DNA of 64,000 nt from positions 1 through 64,000 of the forward strand of contig SVQY01000007.1 of NCBI GenBank assembly GCA_015065135.1, read 5' to 3'. The notes beneath the pieces were generated by a model. That model searched no databases, was not told where the DNA came from, and saw nothing but the letters and a program-made list of their open reading frames with translations. Source of the stretch: Oscillospiraceae bacterium. GTDB taxonomy: Bacteria > Bacillota > Clostridia > Oscillospirales > CAG-272. Positions 18,696-28,338 of this stretch are shown here, piece by piece. Position numbers and translations under genes: made by a program. The stretch's first letter is position 1, and every line of letters starts with the position of its first letter.

Positions 18696-20354
18696 TCAAG
18701 CGGCTTTTTGACCGTTTGCATATTCGGAAAGGCTTGCCCGCAGCGCAAGATACGCCTTCTCCTCAAAGGGAGAGTCCATCCCCACACTCCGCAATGCTTC
18801 GATGAAGCCGCTCTCATCCTCTACGCTGCAAAGTGACTCATATAGCGCGACAGCTCCCGCAAAATCTGCTTGTGCGGCAGCACCCAACGTCAGCGCGGAC
18901 ACGCCGGACACCGCATAACTGATATAATACAACGGCGATACCGCAGCATTATCCAAGATGTACTCTTCGTTGGAAATACCGTATTTTTGCATCACGTTAT
19001 CCAATATTTCGCGTGCTGATTCGGGTTGCAGATCCGTTGCCTCATAGCAGCGCAGCTCAAATTCATACATTGCCGCGCCGATCACTACAGAATCCAGCAT
19101 ATCCGCATACTGACGGGTCAGGATCGCCGTCAGACAGGTCTCGGAAAGCCCCAAGGCACCACCGTTCGCACCAAGGTACGCGAGAAACAGCATTTCGTTT
19201 CCCTGCGAATGCAGCTCCAGTAAGTCATAGTCTCTGTTATTCCCCTTGGTTGCGTGATAATAATGTCCCAGCTCGTGGGTGACCGTCATCACATCCTGAT
19301 AGTAGGGGCCGAAATAAAGGTACGGTACCCCCTCGGCCTCAAAATAGCCTTGATAAGCCCCCTGATAGGAATTCTCGGTATCGTTACCGTAAAAGCAGTA
19401 CCCATTTTGCCAAAGTGCATCGTACGTGGCACAAAGCTCGCCGCCAACGGCATCGGCATAGGCATCCAGATATTTCTTTGCCCCATACCGATGAAAGCCA
19501 CGGTAAAAGAAATTGGTATAGGCATCACGATCCGCTTTTCCCCAGTGCAGCTGCGCTGCCTCAAGCTCGGCCCAATGTGCACCGACGTCCTGCGAGAGCG
19601 CGCAAACATATTGCTGTACATAATGCAAAAGACGGTCGATCTCTGCCTTGCCGTAATCCCGACCGTAAAGCACCGCATGCGCATAAGTCGCATAATCGCC
19701 GTAGCCATTCATCACAGCCAGCTCGTTACGGGCTCGTACCAGTGCTACGTAGGCTTCCATCGCATCACTGCCGTCCGTGCCGTAGTTCTCCTCCAGCATC
19801 TCGATCCGCTCCTGCAGTGCCTTTTCCTCCTCGCTATACATACCCTTCAGCTCACTTACGTGTGCCTCGACCTGCGCATCGGTCAATCCCTCGTAATAAA
19901 GAGGACGGAAAGCGGAAGCAGCCAACAGCTCCTCGGTCTCAATAAGCCAGAGCGCAAAATTCCGTTCGAAATTAAGACAATGCGTATATCCCGCCTGCCA
20001 CTCGGTGTTGCTGCCGTCAAGATCGCGAAGCAGCGCGTATTTTTCGGTCTGCTCCGATAGATAAGCGGCATCCTCTGTACGCAACGTGGTATACAACAAC
20101 TCAAAGGCGGCGTAATCGGTGCCCTGCGCAATAAGGAAGCGCACCTCTGTCATTTTTTCCTCTATAGCAGAAAGATCGCGACTATATACGAATTCCTTGC
20201 CGATCTCATAAGGGGGCAGATCAGCGTATTCATCAAAGAAAAAACGGTCACGGAGATAGCGTATCACGCCGCACCCACCAAGCGACGGAAGCAACAGAAA
20301 AACCAGCAGCAGACATAGTAATTTTGAACCCGTCCGCCATATTTTTTTGCGCAT
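18696..20354 (-). CDS. M3-like oligoendopeptidase, putative lipoprotein
   Basis: TVTHELGHYYHATKG (HExxH-type variant HELGH); signal/lipobox LPSLGGCGV; start at MRKKIW avoids overlap with the AraC gene. Confidence 0.85.
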   Translation of the reverse strand: MRKKIWRTGSKLLCLLLVFLLLPSLGGCGVIRYLRDRFFFDEYADLPPYEIGKEFVYSRDLSAIEEKMTEVRFLIAQGTDYAAFELLYTTLRTEDAAYLSEQTEKYALLRDLDGSNTEWQAGYTHCLNFERNFALWLIETEELLAASAFRPLYYEGLTDAQVEAHVSELKGMYSEEEKALQERIEMLEENYGTDGSDAMEAYVALVRARNELAVMNGYGDYATYAHAVLYGRDYGKAEIDRLLHYVQQYVCALSQDVGAHWAELEAAQLHWGKADRDAYTNFFYRGFHRYGAKKYLDAYADAVGGELCATYDALWQNGYCFYGNDTENSYQGAYQGYFEAEGVPYLYFGPYYQDVMTVTHELGHYYHATKGNNRDYDLLELHSQGNEMLFLAYLGANGGALGLSETCLTAILTRQYADMLDSVVIGAAMYEFELRCYEATDLQPESAREILDNVMQKYGISNEEYILDNAAVSPLYYISYAVSGVSALTLGAAAQADFAGAVALYESLCSVEDESGFIEALRSVGMDSPFEEKAYLALRASLSEYANGQKAA

Positions 20355-20367
20355 AATGTCCTCCTTT

Positions 20368-21231
20368 TTAGGAAACGGTATCGTTTTTTTCAAACCAATG
20401 ACGATATTCCCGTGGGGTCACACCCTTATAGCGCTTGAAGATCTTGCAAAAATAACTCATATCGTTAAAACCGCTGTCCATAGCGGCCTCGGTGATGTTT
20501 TTATCCCCCTCGGCCAAAGCCAGGCAGACTCGCTCCACACGCAGTCGATTGATATACTCCACCGGACTGTTTCCGGTGTATTCCTTGAAAAAACGGCATA
20601 AATATTTTTCGTTACTGCCCACCACCTGTGCCAGATCGCTCAATGTGATGTGCTCGGCATAGTTCTGCTCGATCCACTCCAGCAGCAGCGTCATGCTCTG
20701 CCGCCTGCCCGCGCGCTGATGCTTTTCACGCAAACGGACACGGTCACCGCTATAAAGCAGATACAAAAGCTCGGCAATGGCGCCGTGTACGCGCAGCTCG
20801 TAATATGCTCCCTCCCTTGCCAAAGCAGAAAAGAGCGCATCCGCCGCTTCGATCAAAGCGCGATCACCGGAAACGGGACGATTCTCGATCTCGCTGGTCA
20901 ACAGCGAAAGTGTATATTCTCCCACCCTGCCGGGGCCGTGACGTGTCAGAATGCCCGGATCAAACACCACACACTCGTACACGCAATTCTGCGGTATCGC
21001 GCGATGCAGCACACCGCTGGATACAAAGGCGATCTCCCCCTCGCAAAGCGGGTATTCGGTGTTATCCAGATAAAGCAAAAGCTCGCCGCGCAGAATACGC
21101 ACGATCTCCAGCTCCCGGTGCCAATGCAGGTTCATCTCGTAACGAGGATGCTCGCTGTCGATATGATAATACTGTACCGGAAAGGCCGGCTGTCCGTGCC
21201 GCTTCTCCTCTTTGTACTGTAGATTTTTCAT
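20368..21231 (-). CDS. AraC family transcriptional regulator (cupin plus HTH)
   Basis: C-terminal HITLSDLAQVVGSNEKYLCRFFKEYTGNSPVEYINRLRVERV...GFNDMSYFCKIFKRYKGVTPREYR. Confidence 0.93.
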   Translation of the reverse strand: MKNLQYKEEKRHGQPAFPVQYYHIDSEHPRYEMNLHWHRELEIVRILRGELLLYLDNTEYPLCEGEIAFVSSGVLHRAIPQNCVYECVVFDPGILTRHGPGRVGEYTLSLLTSEIENRPVSGDRALIEAADALFSALAREGAYYELRVHGAIAELLYLLYSGDRVRLREKHQRAGRRQSMTLLLEWIEQNYAEHITLSDLAQVVGSNEKYLCRFFKEYTGNSPVEYINRLRVERVCLALAEGDKNITEAAMDSGFNDMSYFCKIFKRYKGVTPREYRHWFEKNDTVS

Positions 21232-21349
21232 GCAAACGCCTCTTATTAGTGAATATCGTTATAGTTTTAAGGGATATTCTACAAGTATTTTAACATAAAA
21301 TGTACTATAATGCAATTGTAAAATAAAAAAATCACGGAGGTTTTTTGAA

Positions 21350-23185
21350 ATGGCAAAGAACAGATATATCGGCGGCTATCCCGTTATCGGCATCCGCCCC
21401 ATTGTTGACGGCCGTCGCGGCCCCCTGATGCTGCGCGAGTCGCTTGAGCCCCTGGTATGGGCAATGGCAAAGGCAGCCAAAAAGCTGTTTGAGGAAAATC
21501 TGTACTACTCCAACGGCGAGCCCGTCAAGGTTGTTATGGCAGATACCTGCATCGGTCGTGTGCCCGAGGCAGCCGCCTGCGCCGAAAAATTCAAGAAGGA
21601 GGGGGTAGACATCACCCTTTCCGTTACTCCCTGCTGGTGCTACGGCTCCGAGACCATGGATATGGATCCCACCACCATCAAGGGCGTCTGGGGCTTTAAC
21701 GGTACCGAGCGCCCCGGCGCGGTCTATCTTGCTGCCGTGCTGGCAGGTCACGCCCAGAAGGGTCTGCCCGCCTTTGGCATTTACGGCCACGAGGTACAGG
21801 ATCGGGATCAGGTGACCCAGATCCCCGAGGACGTGCAGGAAAAGCTGCTGCGCTTTGGTCGCGCCGCCGTTGCCGTTGCCACCATGCGCGGCAAATCCTA
21901 TCTGCAGATCGGCTCCCAGTGCATGGGCATTGCCGGCTCGATTATGGATCAGGATATGATGGAGAGCTACTTCGGTATGCGCGTGGAGTCTGTGGATGAG
22001 GTCGAGATCCTGCGCCGTATGGAAGAAGGCATCTACAACGAGGAGGAATATCAGAAGGCGCTTGCCTGGACCCGCGAGCATTGCAAGGAGGGGCGTGACG
22101 ACAACCCCGACTCTGTGGAATTTCTTGGCGAGGAGCGCCGCATCAAATTCACCCCCGAGGAAAAGGAAAAGCAGTGGGAGTTCACCGTTAAGATGTACTG
22201 CATCATCAAGGATCTGATGGCAGGCAACCAAAATCTTCCCGATCAGTTTGAGGAGGAGAAGGTAGGTCACAACGCCATTGCAGGCGGCTTCCAGGGTCAG
22301 CGTCAGTGGACCGACCATTGGCCCAACTGCGACTATCCCGAGGCGCTGCTCTCCTCCACCTTTGACTATGAGGGCGCCCGTGAGCCCTTCACCCTTGCCA
22401 CCGAGAACGATATCCTCAACGGCATGGGTATGCTGATGATGCGTCTGCTCACCCACCGCGCCCAGATCTTTGCGGATGTGCGCACCTACTGGTCTGCCGA
22501 TGCCACCAAGCGCGTGACCGGTTACGACCTCACGGGCAAGGCTGCCGAATCCAACGGTATCATCCACCTGCTCAACTCCGGTGCCGCCTGCCTGGATGCC
22601 TGCGGCGAATGCACCGACGAAAATGGCAATGCTATTATGAAGAAATGGTGGGAGGTCACCGAGGAGGACATCAAAAAGATGACCGATGCCACTGTCTGGT
22701 GCGAGGCGGGCTTTGATAACTTCCGCGGCGGCGGCTTCTCCAGCCACTACACCACCAAGGCGGAGATGCCCTGCACCATGATCCGTCTGAACCTTGTGAA
22801 GGGTCTCGGCCCGGTGCTGCAGATCGCAGAGGGCTGGACGGTGAATCTCCCCGACGAGGTCTCCGACACGCTGATGGAGCGCACCAATCCCACCTGGCCC
22901 TGCACCTGGTTCGCACCTCGCTGCGACGGCAAGGAGGGCTCCCCCTTCAAGACCGCCTATGAGGTGATGATGAACTGGGGCGCCAACCACGGTGCCATCT
23001 CCTACGGTCACATCGGTGCGGATCTCATCACCATGTGCTCGATGCTGCGCATTCCCGTTTGTATGCACAACGTGCCCGAGGACAAGATCTACCGCCCTGC
23101 CTGCTGGAACGCCTTCGGCATGGACAAGGAGGGTCAGGACTACCGTGCCTGTGCCACCTACGGTCCGCTTTACAAGAAGGTCTGA
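21350..23185 (+). CDS. fucI: L-fucose isomerase
   Basis: 611 aa; [37 protein letters not shown]-like region, full-length FucI pattern. Confidence 0.93.
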   Translation: MAKNRYIGGYPVIGIRPIVDGRRGPLMLRESLEPLVWAMAKAAKKLFEENLYYSNGEPVKVVMADTCIGRVPEAAACAEKFKKEGVDITLSVTPCWCYGSETMDMDPTTIKGVWGFNGTERPGAVYLAAVLAGHAQKGLPAFGIYGHEVQDRDQVTQIPEDVQEKLLRFGRAAVAVATMRGKSYLQIGSQCMGIAGSIMDQDMMESYFGMRVESVDEVEILRRMEEGIYNEEEYQKALAWTREHCKEGRDDNPDSVEFLGEERRIKFTPEEKEKQWEFTVKMYCIIKDLMAGNQNLPDQFEEEKVGHNAIAGGFQGQRQWTDHWPNCDYPEALLSSTFDYEGAREPFTLATENDILNGMGMLMMRLLTHRAQIFADVRTYWSADATKRVTGYDLTGKAAESNGIIHLLNSGAACLDACGECTDENGNAIMKKWWEVTEEDIKKMTDATVWCEAGFDNFRGGGFSSHYTTKAEMPCTMIRLNLVKGLGPVLQIAEGWTVNLPDEVSDTLMERTNPTWPCTWFAPRCDGKEGSPFKTAYEVMMNWGANHGAISYGHIGADLITMCSMLRIPVCMHNVPEDKIYRPACWNAFGMDKEGQDYRACATYGPLYKKV

Positions 23186-23194
23186 TAACGCAAT

Positions 23195-23234
23195 AAAAAC
23201 CGCTCCGTTTCGTACGAAACGGAGCGGTTTTTTG
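23195..23234. terminator. Bidirectional terminator between fucI and the ECF S gene
   Basis: aaaaaccgctccgtttcgtacgaaacggagcggtttttt. Confidence 0.85.
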
Positions 23235-23249
23235 ATAACGTGTTGCGTT

Positions 23250-23834
23250 TTACGATTTTTTGCGAATGTTCAACAAGCGAACGATGACGGGCGAGAGGAT
23301 CAGATTGAAGCCCAACTCAAACAGGAAATTGAAGCCGGCAAGGCCCACGAACATATAGGCGGTCGCACTGCCCGTAAAGCCGGCACCCTCCGCCAGAACA
23401 GCCACCGCCTCTTGGAAGAACAAAAGGCAACCGATCAAAAAGATGCCCGTGTTGACCAGGGGACAGACCACGGCCGAAACAACAACGGCTACATATCGGT
23501 TGACCTTTTCCAGCGCGGTATAGACCAGGCCGGCAAGAAAGCCTGCACCGATGCCCTTTGTGAGTACTACCGCAATGGTAGCAGGTGCATTGAATTGTAG
23601 AAAGAAGGCTGCATCGCCGCTTGCCAGCACCACCACGCCGAACACCAGACCGAGCCATGCACCGATGTACGGGCCACAGGTCGCCGCGCCGACCACGATG
23701 GGGATCAGCACCAACGAAACAGAAAATGGACCGAGGCGAATAAAGCTGCCGACCAGCTGCAATACCACGACCAACGCAGTCAGCATCGCGCCCAAGGTCA
23801 GCTGACGGGTCGAGATTTTTTGGTTCTTTAACAT
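23250..23834 (-). CDS. ECF transporter S component (possible pantothenate-type, by neighbourhood)
   Basis: 194 aa, ~6 TM helices, LTLGAMLTALVVVLQLVGSFIRLGPFSVSLVLIPIVVGA; next to a CoaX-like gene. Confidence 0.8.
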   Translation of the reverse strand: MLKNQKISTRQLTLGAMLTALVVVLQLVGSFIRLGPFSVSLVLIPIVVGAATCGPYIGAWLGLVFGVVVLASGDAAFFLQFNAPATIAVVLTKGIGAGFLAGLVYTALEKVNRYVAVVVSAVVCPLVNTGIFLIGCLLFFQEAVAVLAEGAGFTGSATAYMFVGLAGFNFLFELGFNLILSPVIVRLLNIRKKS

Positions 23835-23948
23835 CAGAACCCTCCTTTGGGGACTTTAACCCCTGCTGTCGTCTTGCCCTTGCAAGTACAACGCAGTTCA
23901 AATTTATCTGAACGGACACGCGCCGTAAAGATCAAAATATATGCTTTT

Positions 23949-24776
23949 TCAAGCACGTTTGGGGGGATATTTGCATTTTCCGGCATTGAGCAACGCCAAA
24001 CGGTACAAGCCGATATGGGCGAGCTCGGGCTGTAGGATGCAGAGCCGATCCAGCTCCCACATGAACATGGCGTGGTGATCCCCCGTCAAAACGGCAGGCA
24101 GCTCCTCCACACCCATTTCCTTTTCAAACAGCTCGGTCAGATGCTTGACCGCACCCACATAGCCGAGCATCAGTCCTGCGCGTATACTGTCTCCGGTGTT
24201 TGTACCGATGGCGCGCTCCGCCGAAGAAAGCCCCACGTGGGGCAGCTGCGCCGCGTGCAGCTTCAGCGCCTCCGCGCCAAGCTCGGGACCGGGCAGAATG
24301 GCACAGCCCAGAAATTCGGGGCCGTTCTTCCCTGCCGCCACGGCAGAAACAGTAGTTACGGTATTGCTGCAATTTAACACCACAAAGGGCGGCTCCTGTT
24401 GGGTAAGCGCACCCGAGACCAACGCCACCAGATCGGCGCCAAGCTCAGCGGGCGCATCGGTACGGATGGTCAGCCCGTTCTTCAGCCCCGCTCCCACCGT
24501 CAGGGCAGCAGCATCCGGATACAGACGGCGTACTGCGCAAAAAACGGGATCGGTCAGCGCGGGCACGGCGGAGGCGATGATACAGCACTCCACCTCACGC
24601 TCCAGCACCTTGGGCACCAGCATCACAGAAAGCAGCGCCTCATATTCATCGGCAGTACGAACGGGATAGGCGGCAAGCTGAACGGTCGCCTCGGTATACG
24701 CCTCCGACGGCTCCATGCCGCCCTCAAACAGCGCAAAGGATATTTCCTGGTTATCAACGGTCACGGTCAGTATCAT
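23949..24776 (-). CDS. Type III pantothenate kinase (CoaX)-like protein with altered active-site motifs
   Basis: CoaX-like layout (AELGADLVALVSGAL, GCAILPGPELGAEALKLHAAQLPHV, IGTNTGDSIRAGLMLGYVGAV) but P-loop reads VTVDNQE and phosphate-2 reads LNCSNTVTT. Confidence 0.72.
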   Translation of the reverse strand: MILTVTVDNQEISFALFEGGMEPSEAYTEATVQLAAYPVRTADEYEALLSVMLVPKVLEREVECCIIASAVPALTDPVFCAVRRLYPDAAALTVGAGLKNGLTIRTDAPAELGADLVALVSGALTQQEPPFVVLNCSNTVTTVSAVAAGKNGPEFLGCAILPGPELGAEALKLHAAQLPHVGLSSAERAIGTNTGDSIRAGLMLGYVGAVKHLTELFEKEMGVEELPAVLTGDHHAMFMWELDRLCILQPELAHIGLYRLALLNAGKCKYPPKRA

Positions 24777-24836
24777 GCTGCCACCTCCTTTTTTATTATT
24801 CTATCGCGCAAGACTCCTTTTGTCAAGTCAGAAGGC

Positions 24837-24863
24837 AAAAAAGACCGCATTGCGGTCTTTTTT
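24837..24863 (-). terminator. Rho-independent terminator
   Basis: aaaaaagaccgcattgcggtctttttt. Confidence 0.8.
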
Positions 24864-24865
24864 GC

Positions 24866-25627
24866 TTATTGCTCTGCTTCGTCGTCCGTATCCTTTTCCG
24901 GTTTGGCCTCATCCGTATCCTTTTCCTTCTTTGTTTGCGCCTTTTTTGCCTTTTTTTCTTTTTTGACGGCAACCTTCTCCTCCTTGCGCTCACGCTTGGC
25001 GGCGACCTTGCCCTCCTTGCGCTCACGCTTTTCGGCGGACGCCTCCTCCTGATGATCCTGCTCTACCGTGGCCAGATCCTTATAACGAGCGGCCAACAGC
25101 TCCTTGCCGATCTCCTTCAAGTAAGCGGAAAGCGAGAGAATATCCAAAAGTGATACGAAAAAGTCGTGATCGTCTTTCACATCAAGCTGATCCTCGCGCA
25201 TCATTTCCTCTACCGCCTCTACTGCACGCTGACGGTTGCGCTCCTTCAGCATCAGATAGCGACGGTAAGCGGCGATCATATCCTCGCCTTCAAAACCGCA
25301 CTCCTCACGCACGCCGATCAGGGTACGCTTGATCTCATCAATAGAAAGTGTATTCTTCATGCCGTAGACCAACAGCATTTCCACAATATGTGCACGGGAG
25401 TATTTTTTGCCCGTGATCGGGCTGATCAATCCGTCCTTGGAATAGTTGTTGACCATCGTTTTGGTCAGCGCGCGCTCCTGATAGCGTGGTGTAGACTTTG
25501 CGTTCCGATCCGCGATCAGGCTGAGTATCTGATCCAGGTACAGATCGATGGCAGGGATCTCCTCCTCGGTCAGATCCACATCACCGATCGCCTGCAGCAT
25601 CACGCTGCGCCATTCTTGCTCTGTCAT
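24866..25627 (-). CDS. DUF1836 domain protein with long Lys/Glu-rich C-terminal tail
   Basis: LTKTMVNNYSKDGLISPITGKKYSRAHIVEMLLVYGMKNTLSIDEIKRTL; low-complexity KKEKKAKKAQTKKEKDTDEAKPEKDTDDEAEQ tail. Confidence 0.85.
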   Translation of the reverse strand: MTEQEWRSVMLQAIGDVDLTEEEIPAIDLYLDQILSLIADRNAKSTPRYQERALTKTMVNNYSKDGLISPITGKKYSRAHIVEMLLVYGMKNTLSIDEIKRTLIGVREECGFEGEDMIAAYRRYLMLKERNRQRAVEAVEEMMREDQLDVKDDHDFFVSLLDILSLSAYLKEIGKELLAARYKDLATVEQDHQEEASAEKRERKEGKVAAKRERKEEKVAVKKEKKAKKAQTKKEKDTDEAKPEKDTDDEAEQ

Positions 25628-25723
25628 TTTTTACACTCCTTCATTGGGTGATGGTATTATTATATAACAGAAGCGGCGAGGTGTCAACCCCGCCGCCACA
25701 TTTTATGGTTTTCAAAACCGCTT

Positions 25724-26683
25724 TCAGATACCGAGGAACGCGGCACCGATGATACCTGCGTCGTTGCCGAGCTCGGCAATGCAGATCTTGGTGAGAGACA
25801 CCAGATCGCCGCCATACTGCTCCTGACGCACGAGCGGAATGAGAGGCTTCAGCAGATTTTCTCTCTCATTGGAAACACCGCCGCCAAGCGAGATGACCTC
25901 GGGCTGGAAGATGTTGATCATATTGCCAAGACCGGTTGCAAGATAAGCAAGATACTTATCCACGACCTCCTTGCCCGCCTCGTCGCCTGCGCGCATCGCA
26001 TCAAATGCAGTCTTGCCCGAGACCTTGCCCTTTTCGGCGGAGATCTTCTCCAAAAGGGTCTCGCGACCTGCCGCCTTGCACTCCGCCATCTTCTCCTTGG
26101 TCATACGGATCAGCGCGGTTGCGGAGCTATATGCCTCCCAGCATCCCTTGCGACCGCAGGAGCAGGGAGCACCATCCTTTTCAATAACGGTATGGCCCAG
26201 CTCGCCGCCGGCGTAGTTGAAGCCGGAAAACACCTTGCCGTCGATGATGATACCGCCGCCCACGCCGGTGCCAAGAGTGATCATCACAGACTTCTTGGTT
26301 CCCTTTGCAGCACCTGCCACAGCCTCGCCCCAAGCAGCGGCATTGGCATCGTTCTCCACGTGGATGTTCTTCACGCCGGTACGCTCACGCAGCATATCGC
26401 AGATAGCAAACTTACGGAAGGGCAGATTGTTGGCATATTCCACCACACCGTCGTCGTGGTTGGCAATGCCGGGGCTGGCAATACCGATAGCTTCAATGTC
26501 CGCGATCTGCAGGCCCTCGCCGGCGCACAGCTTTTTACAAAGCATAGCAATATCATCCACGATCAGGGCAGGGTCGCGCTGTGCATTGGTCGGAACGCTA
26601 TCCTTACGAACGATCTGATAATTTTCATTGACAAGTCCGGCAGCAATATTGGTGCCACCAAGGTCGATACCGATACGATACAT
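25724..26683 (-). CDS. glcK: ROK family glucokinase
   Basis: MYRIGIDLGGTNIAAGLVNE; GTGVGGGIIIDGKVFSGFNYAGGELGH; zinc motif CSCGRKGCWEAYSS. Confidence 0.93.
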   Translation of the reverse strand: MYRIGIDLGGTNIAAGLVNENYQIVRKDSVPTNAQRDPALIVDDIAMLCKKLCAGEGLQIADIEAIGIASPGIANHDDGVVEYANNLPFRKFAICDMLRERTGVKNIHVENDANAAAWGEAVAGAAKGTKKSVMITLGTGVGGGIIIDGKVFSGFNYAGGELGHTVIEKDGAPCSCGRKGCWEAYSSATALIRMTKEKMAECKAAGRETLLEKISAEKGKVSGKTAFDAMRAGDEAGKEVVDKYLAYLATGLGNMINIFQPEVISLGGGVSNERENLLKPLIPLVRQEQYGGDLVSLTKICIAELGNDAGIIGAAFLGI

Positions 26684-26771
26684 ATTGATTACCTCTCGTT
26701 TTTTCAAATTGCGCTGTGCGCAGTCTATGAATATTATAAAAGATACAACGCTAAAAGTCAAGGCTTGACGC

Positions 26772-27482
26772 TCATTTTTTGCCACCGAGCAAAACCTCGC
26801 GATTGGTGCCATAAAACACGTCTGGCGCGCCCGAGATCATTTTGCAGAATTCCTCAAACCTGTCCCATTCGTCCCGAATGTCAAATTCATAGGCGTGCCC
26901 CCAGATATAAAAGATCTGTGGCGTATCAGCCTGCATAGAAAGAAAACGCTCGCCAAGGCGGAACATCTCCTCCATCTCCACGTGGTGGTAAACGGTAGGA
27001 TTAAATTCATACAGATCGGTCTGCGGTGCAAAGCTGCGGGTAGAATCGGTGGTGCGGCAATATTTCACACCCGTTTTGCGGCGAATGATCTCTGCCACGC
27101 GTTTATCGTGATTGATACCGCCGCCGGGATAGGCAAATCCTACCACCTCGTAGCCCATCAGATCAGAGAGCGCCAAACGGTCCTCCTCTACCTGCCGCAC
27201 GATCTCCTGCTCATCCTCGATTTTCGGCAAAAAGGGATGCGTTACGGTATGGGCGGCGACCTCGTGCCCCTCATATACCGCGCGTACATCGGCAACGGGT
27301 ATCTTGTTGTGATCCACCGTCACGCCGTCTCGTACCAGTGTCCACTCCTTGCCGAGAAGCCCGGAATTGAGATTGAAGGTGGCCTTCAACCCGTATTTGT
27401 TAAAAATTTCGATCAAGCGCTTATCCTGCGTAACACCGTCGTCATAGCTGAAGGTGATCGCCTTCATTTTACCGTTAAACAT
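26772..27482 (-). CDS. Polysaccharide deacetylase (NodB) family protein
   Basis: KAITFSYDDGVTQDKRLIEIFNKYGLKATFNLNS; HEVAAHTVTHPFL (HxxxH). Confidence 0.92.
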   Translation of the reverse strand: MFNGKMKAITFSYDDGVTQDKRLIEIFNKYGLKATFNLNSGLLGKEWTLVRDGVTVDHNKIPVADVRAVYEGHEVAAHTVTHPFLPKIEDEQEIVRQVEEDRLALSDLMGYEVVGFAYPGGGINHDKRVAEIIRRKTGVKYCRTTDSTRSFAPQTDLYEFNPTVYHHVEMEEMFRLGERFLSMQADTPQIFYIWGHAYEFDIRDEWDRFEEFCKMISGAPDVFYGTNREVLLGGKK

Positions 27483-27519
27483 AGTATATCTCCGTTTTTC
27501 TATGGCATTTGTCACTTTT

Positions 27520-28338
27520 TTATCCAAAGCATTCCGCAGCACCGATCACGTCAAGCAGCGCAGGTTCGATCTTGTCCCTGCCGTAAGCATCCAGAAAGCG
27601 CTCGGCGTAGCAGCTTGTTTTTAAATTGAATTGCAGCGTCCAGACCCCCCAGTAAAGATCAATGTGACGGTCACCCACGCCCCCGTTCCCGAGATCGATA
27701 AAGCCGGAAAATCGCCACCCGTCCAGCAGGATATTGGGCAGGCAATAGTCGCCGTGAAGGAGTGAGCGATCATGCAAAAGCGGCTTGGCCCGCATCACAA
27801 ACGCAAACGCTTCCTCGGCATCCATTCCCTTCTGCCCCGGCATCAGGTAGCCGCTATCAAACGTGCCCTGTCGGTGATTTTGCTCCACCGTATCAAAATA
27901 TGCCGACATACGGTCGGGAACGGGACAATCCGCAGCCGGTATCTCGTGCAGCTTGCGAAGGGTCACAGCCAACAGATCACACAGTCGCTCCGGCTCGGCA
28001 AGATAGGTCGCATGGGTGCAATCCTCGCCCACAAGACGTGGGGTCAGCATCCAATCCTTCTCCAACGACAAATACTCCAACACCGGCACCGAAAGGCCCT
28101 TTTGATAAAAATAATCCGTCATTTTCGCCTCGGCGGCAAGCGTGCCTTTGGGGGCACATTTCAAGAAATATCCCCCATCCTTCTCCAGGAAAAAGACCCG
28201 CGCCTCAGGCGAGCAACTGCTGTCAAAAACCGCGCCGCTGCGCAAAAAGTGGCGGAACGGGGTGGGAAAATATAGGTTTTTGGGATCTATCTGTGTTCTT
28301 TTCAAAACACCCTCCTTACTCGCGCAGGCCAATGCCAC
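27520..28338 (-). CDS. Aminoglycoside 3'-phosphotransferase (APH)-like kinase
   Basis: LLHGDYCLPNILLDGWRFSGFIDLGNGGVGDRHIDL catalytic loop/DxG region; exact start uncertain (annotated start overlaps the PHP gene). Confidence 0.85.
   Translation of the reverse strand: MALACASKEGVLKRTQIDPKNLYFPTPFRHFLRSGAVFDSSCSPEARVFFLEKDGGYFLKCAPKGTLAAEAKMTDYFYQKGLSVPVLEYLSLEKDWMLTPRLVGEDCTHATYLAEPERLCDLLAVTLRKLHEIPAADCPVPDRMSAYFDTVEQNHRQGTFDSGYLMPGQKGMDAEEAFAFVMRAKPLLHDRSLLHGDYCLPNILLDGWRFSGFIDLGNGGVGDRHIDLYWGVWTLQFNLKTSCYAERFLDAYGRDKIEPALLDVIGAAECFG

Noticed and set aside
21332-23068. 578-aa minus-strand ORF
   Set aside because: Antisense shadow of fucI.
24866-25160. Plus-strand Leu/Phe-rich ORFs (e.g. 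24869-25153)
   Set aside because: Antisense of the Lys/Glu-rich tail of the DUF1836 protein; apparent hydrophobicity is a codon-complement artefact.
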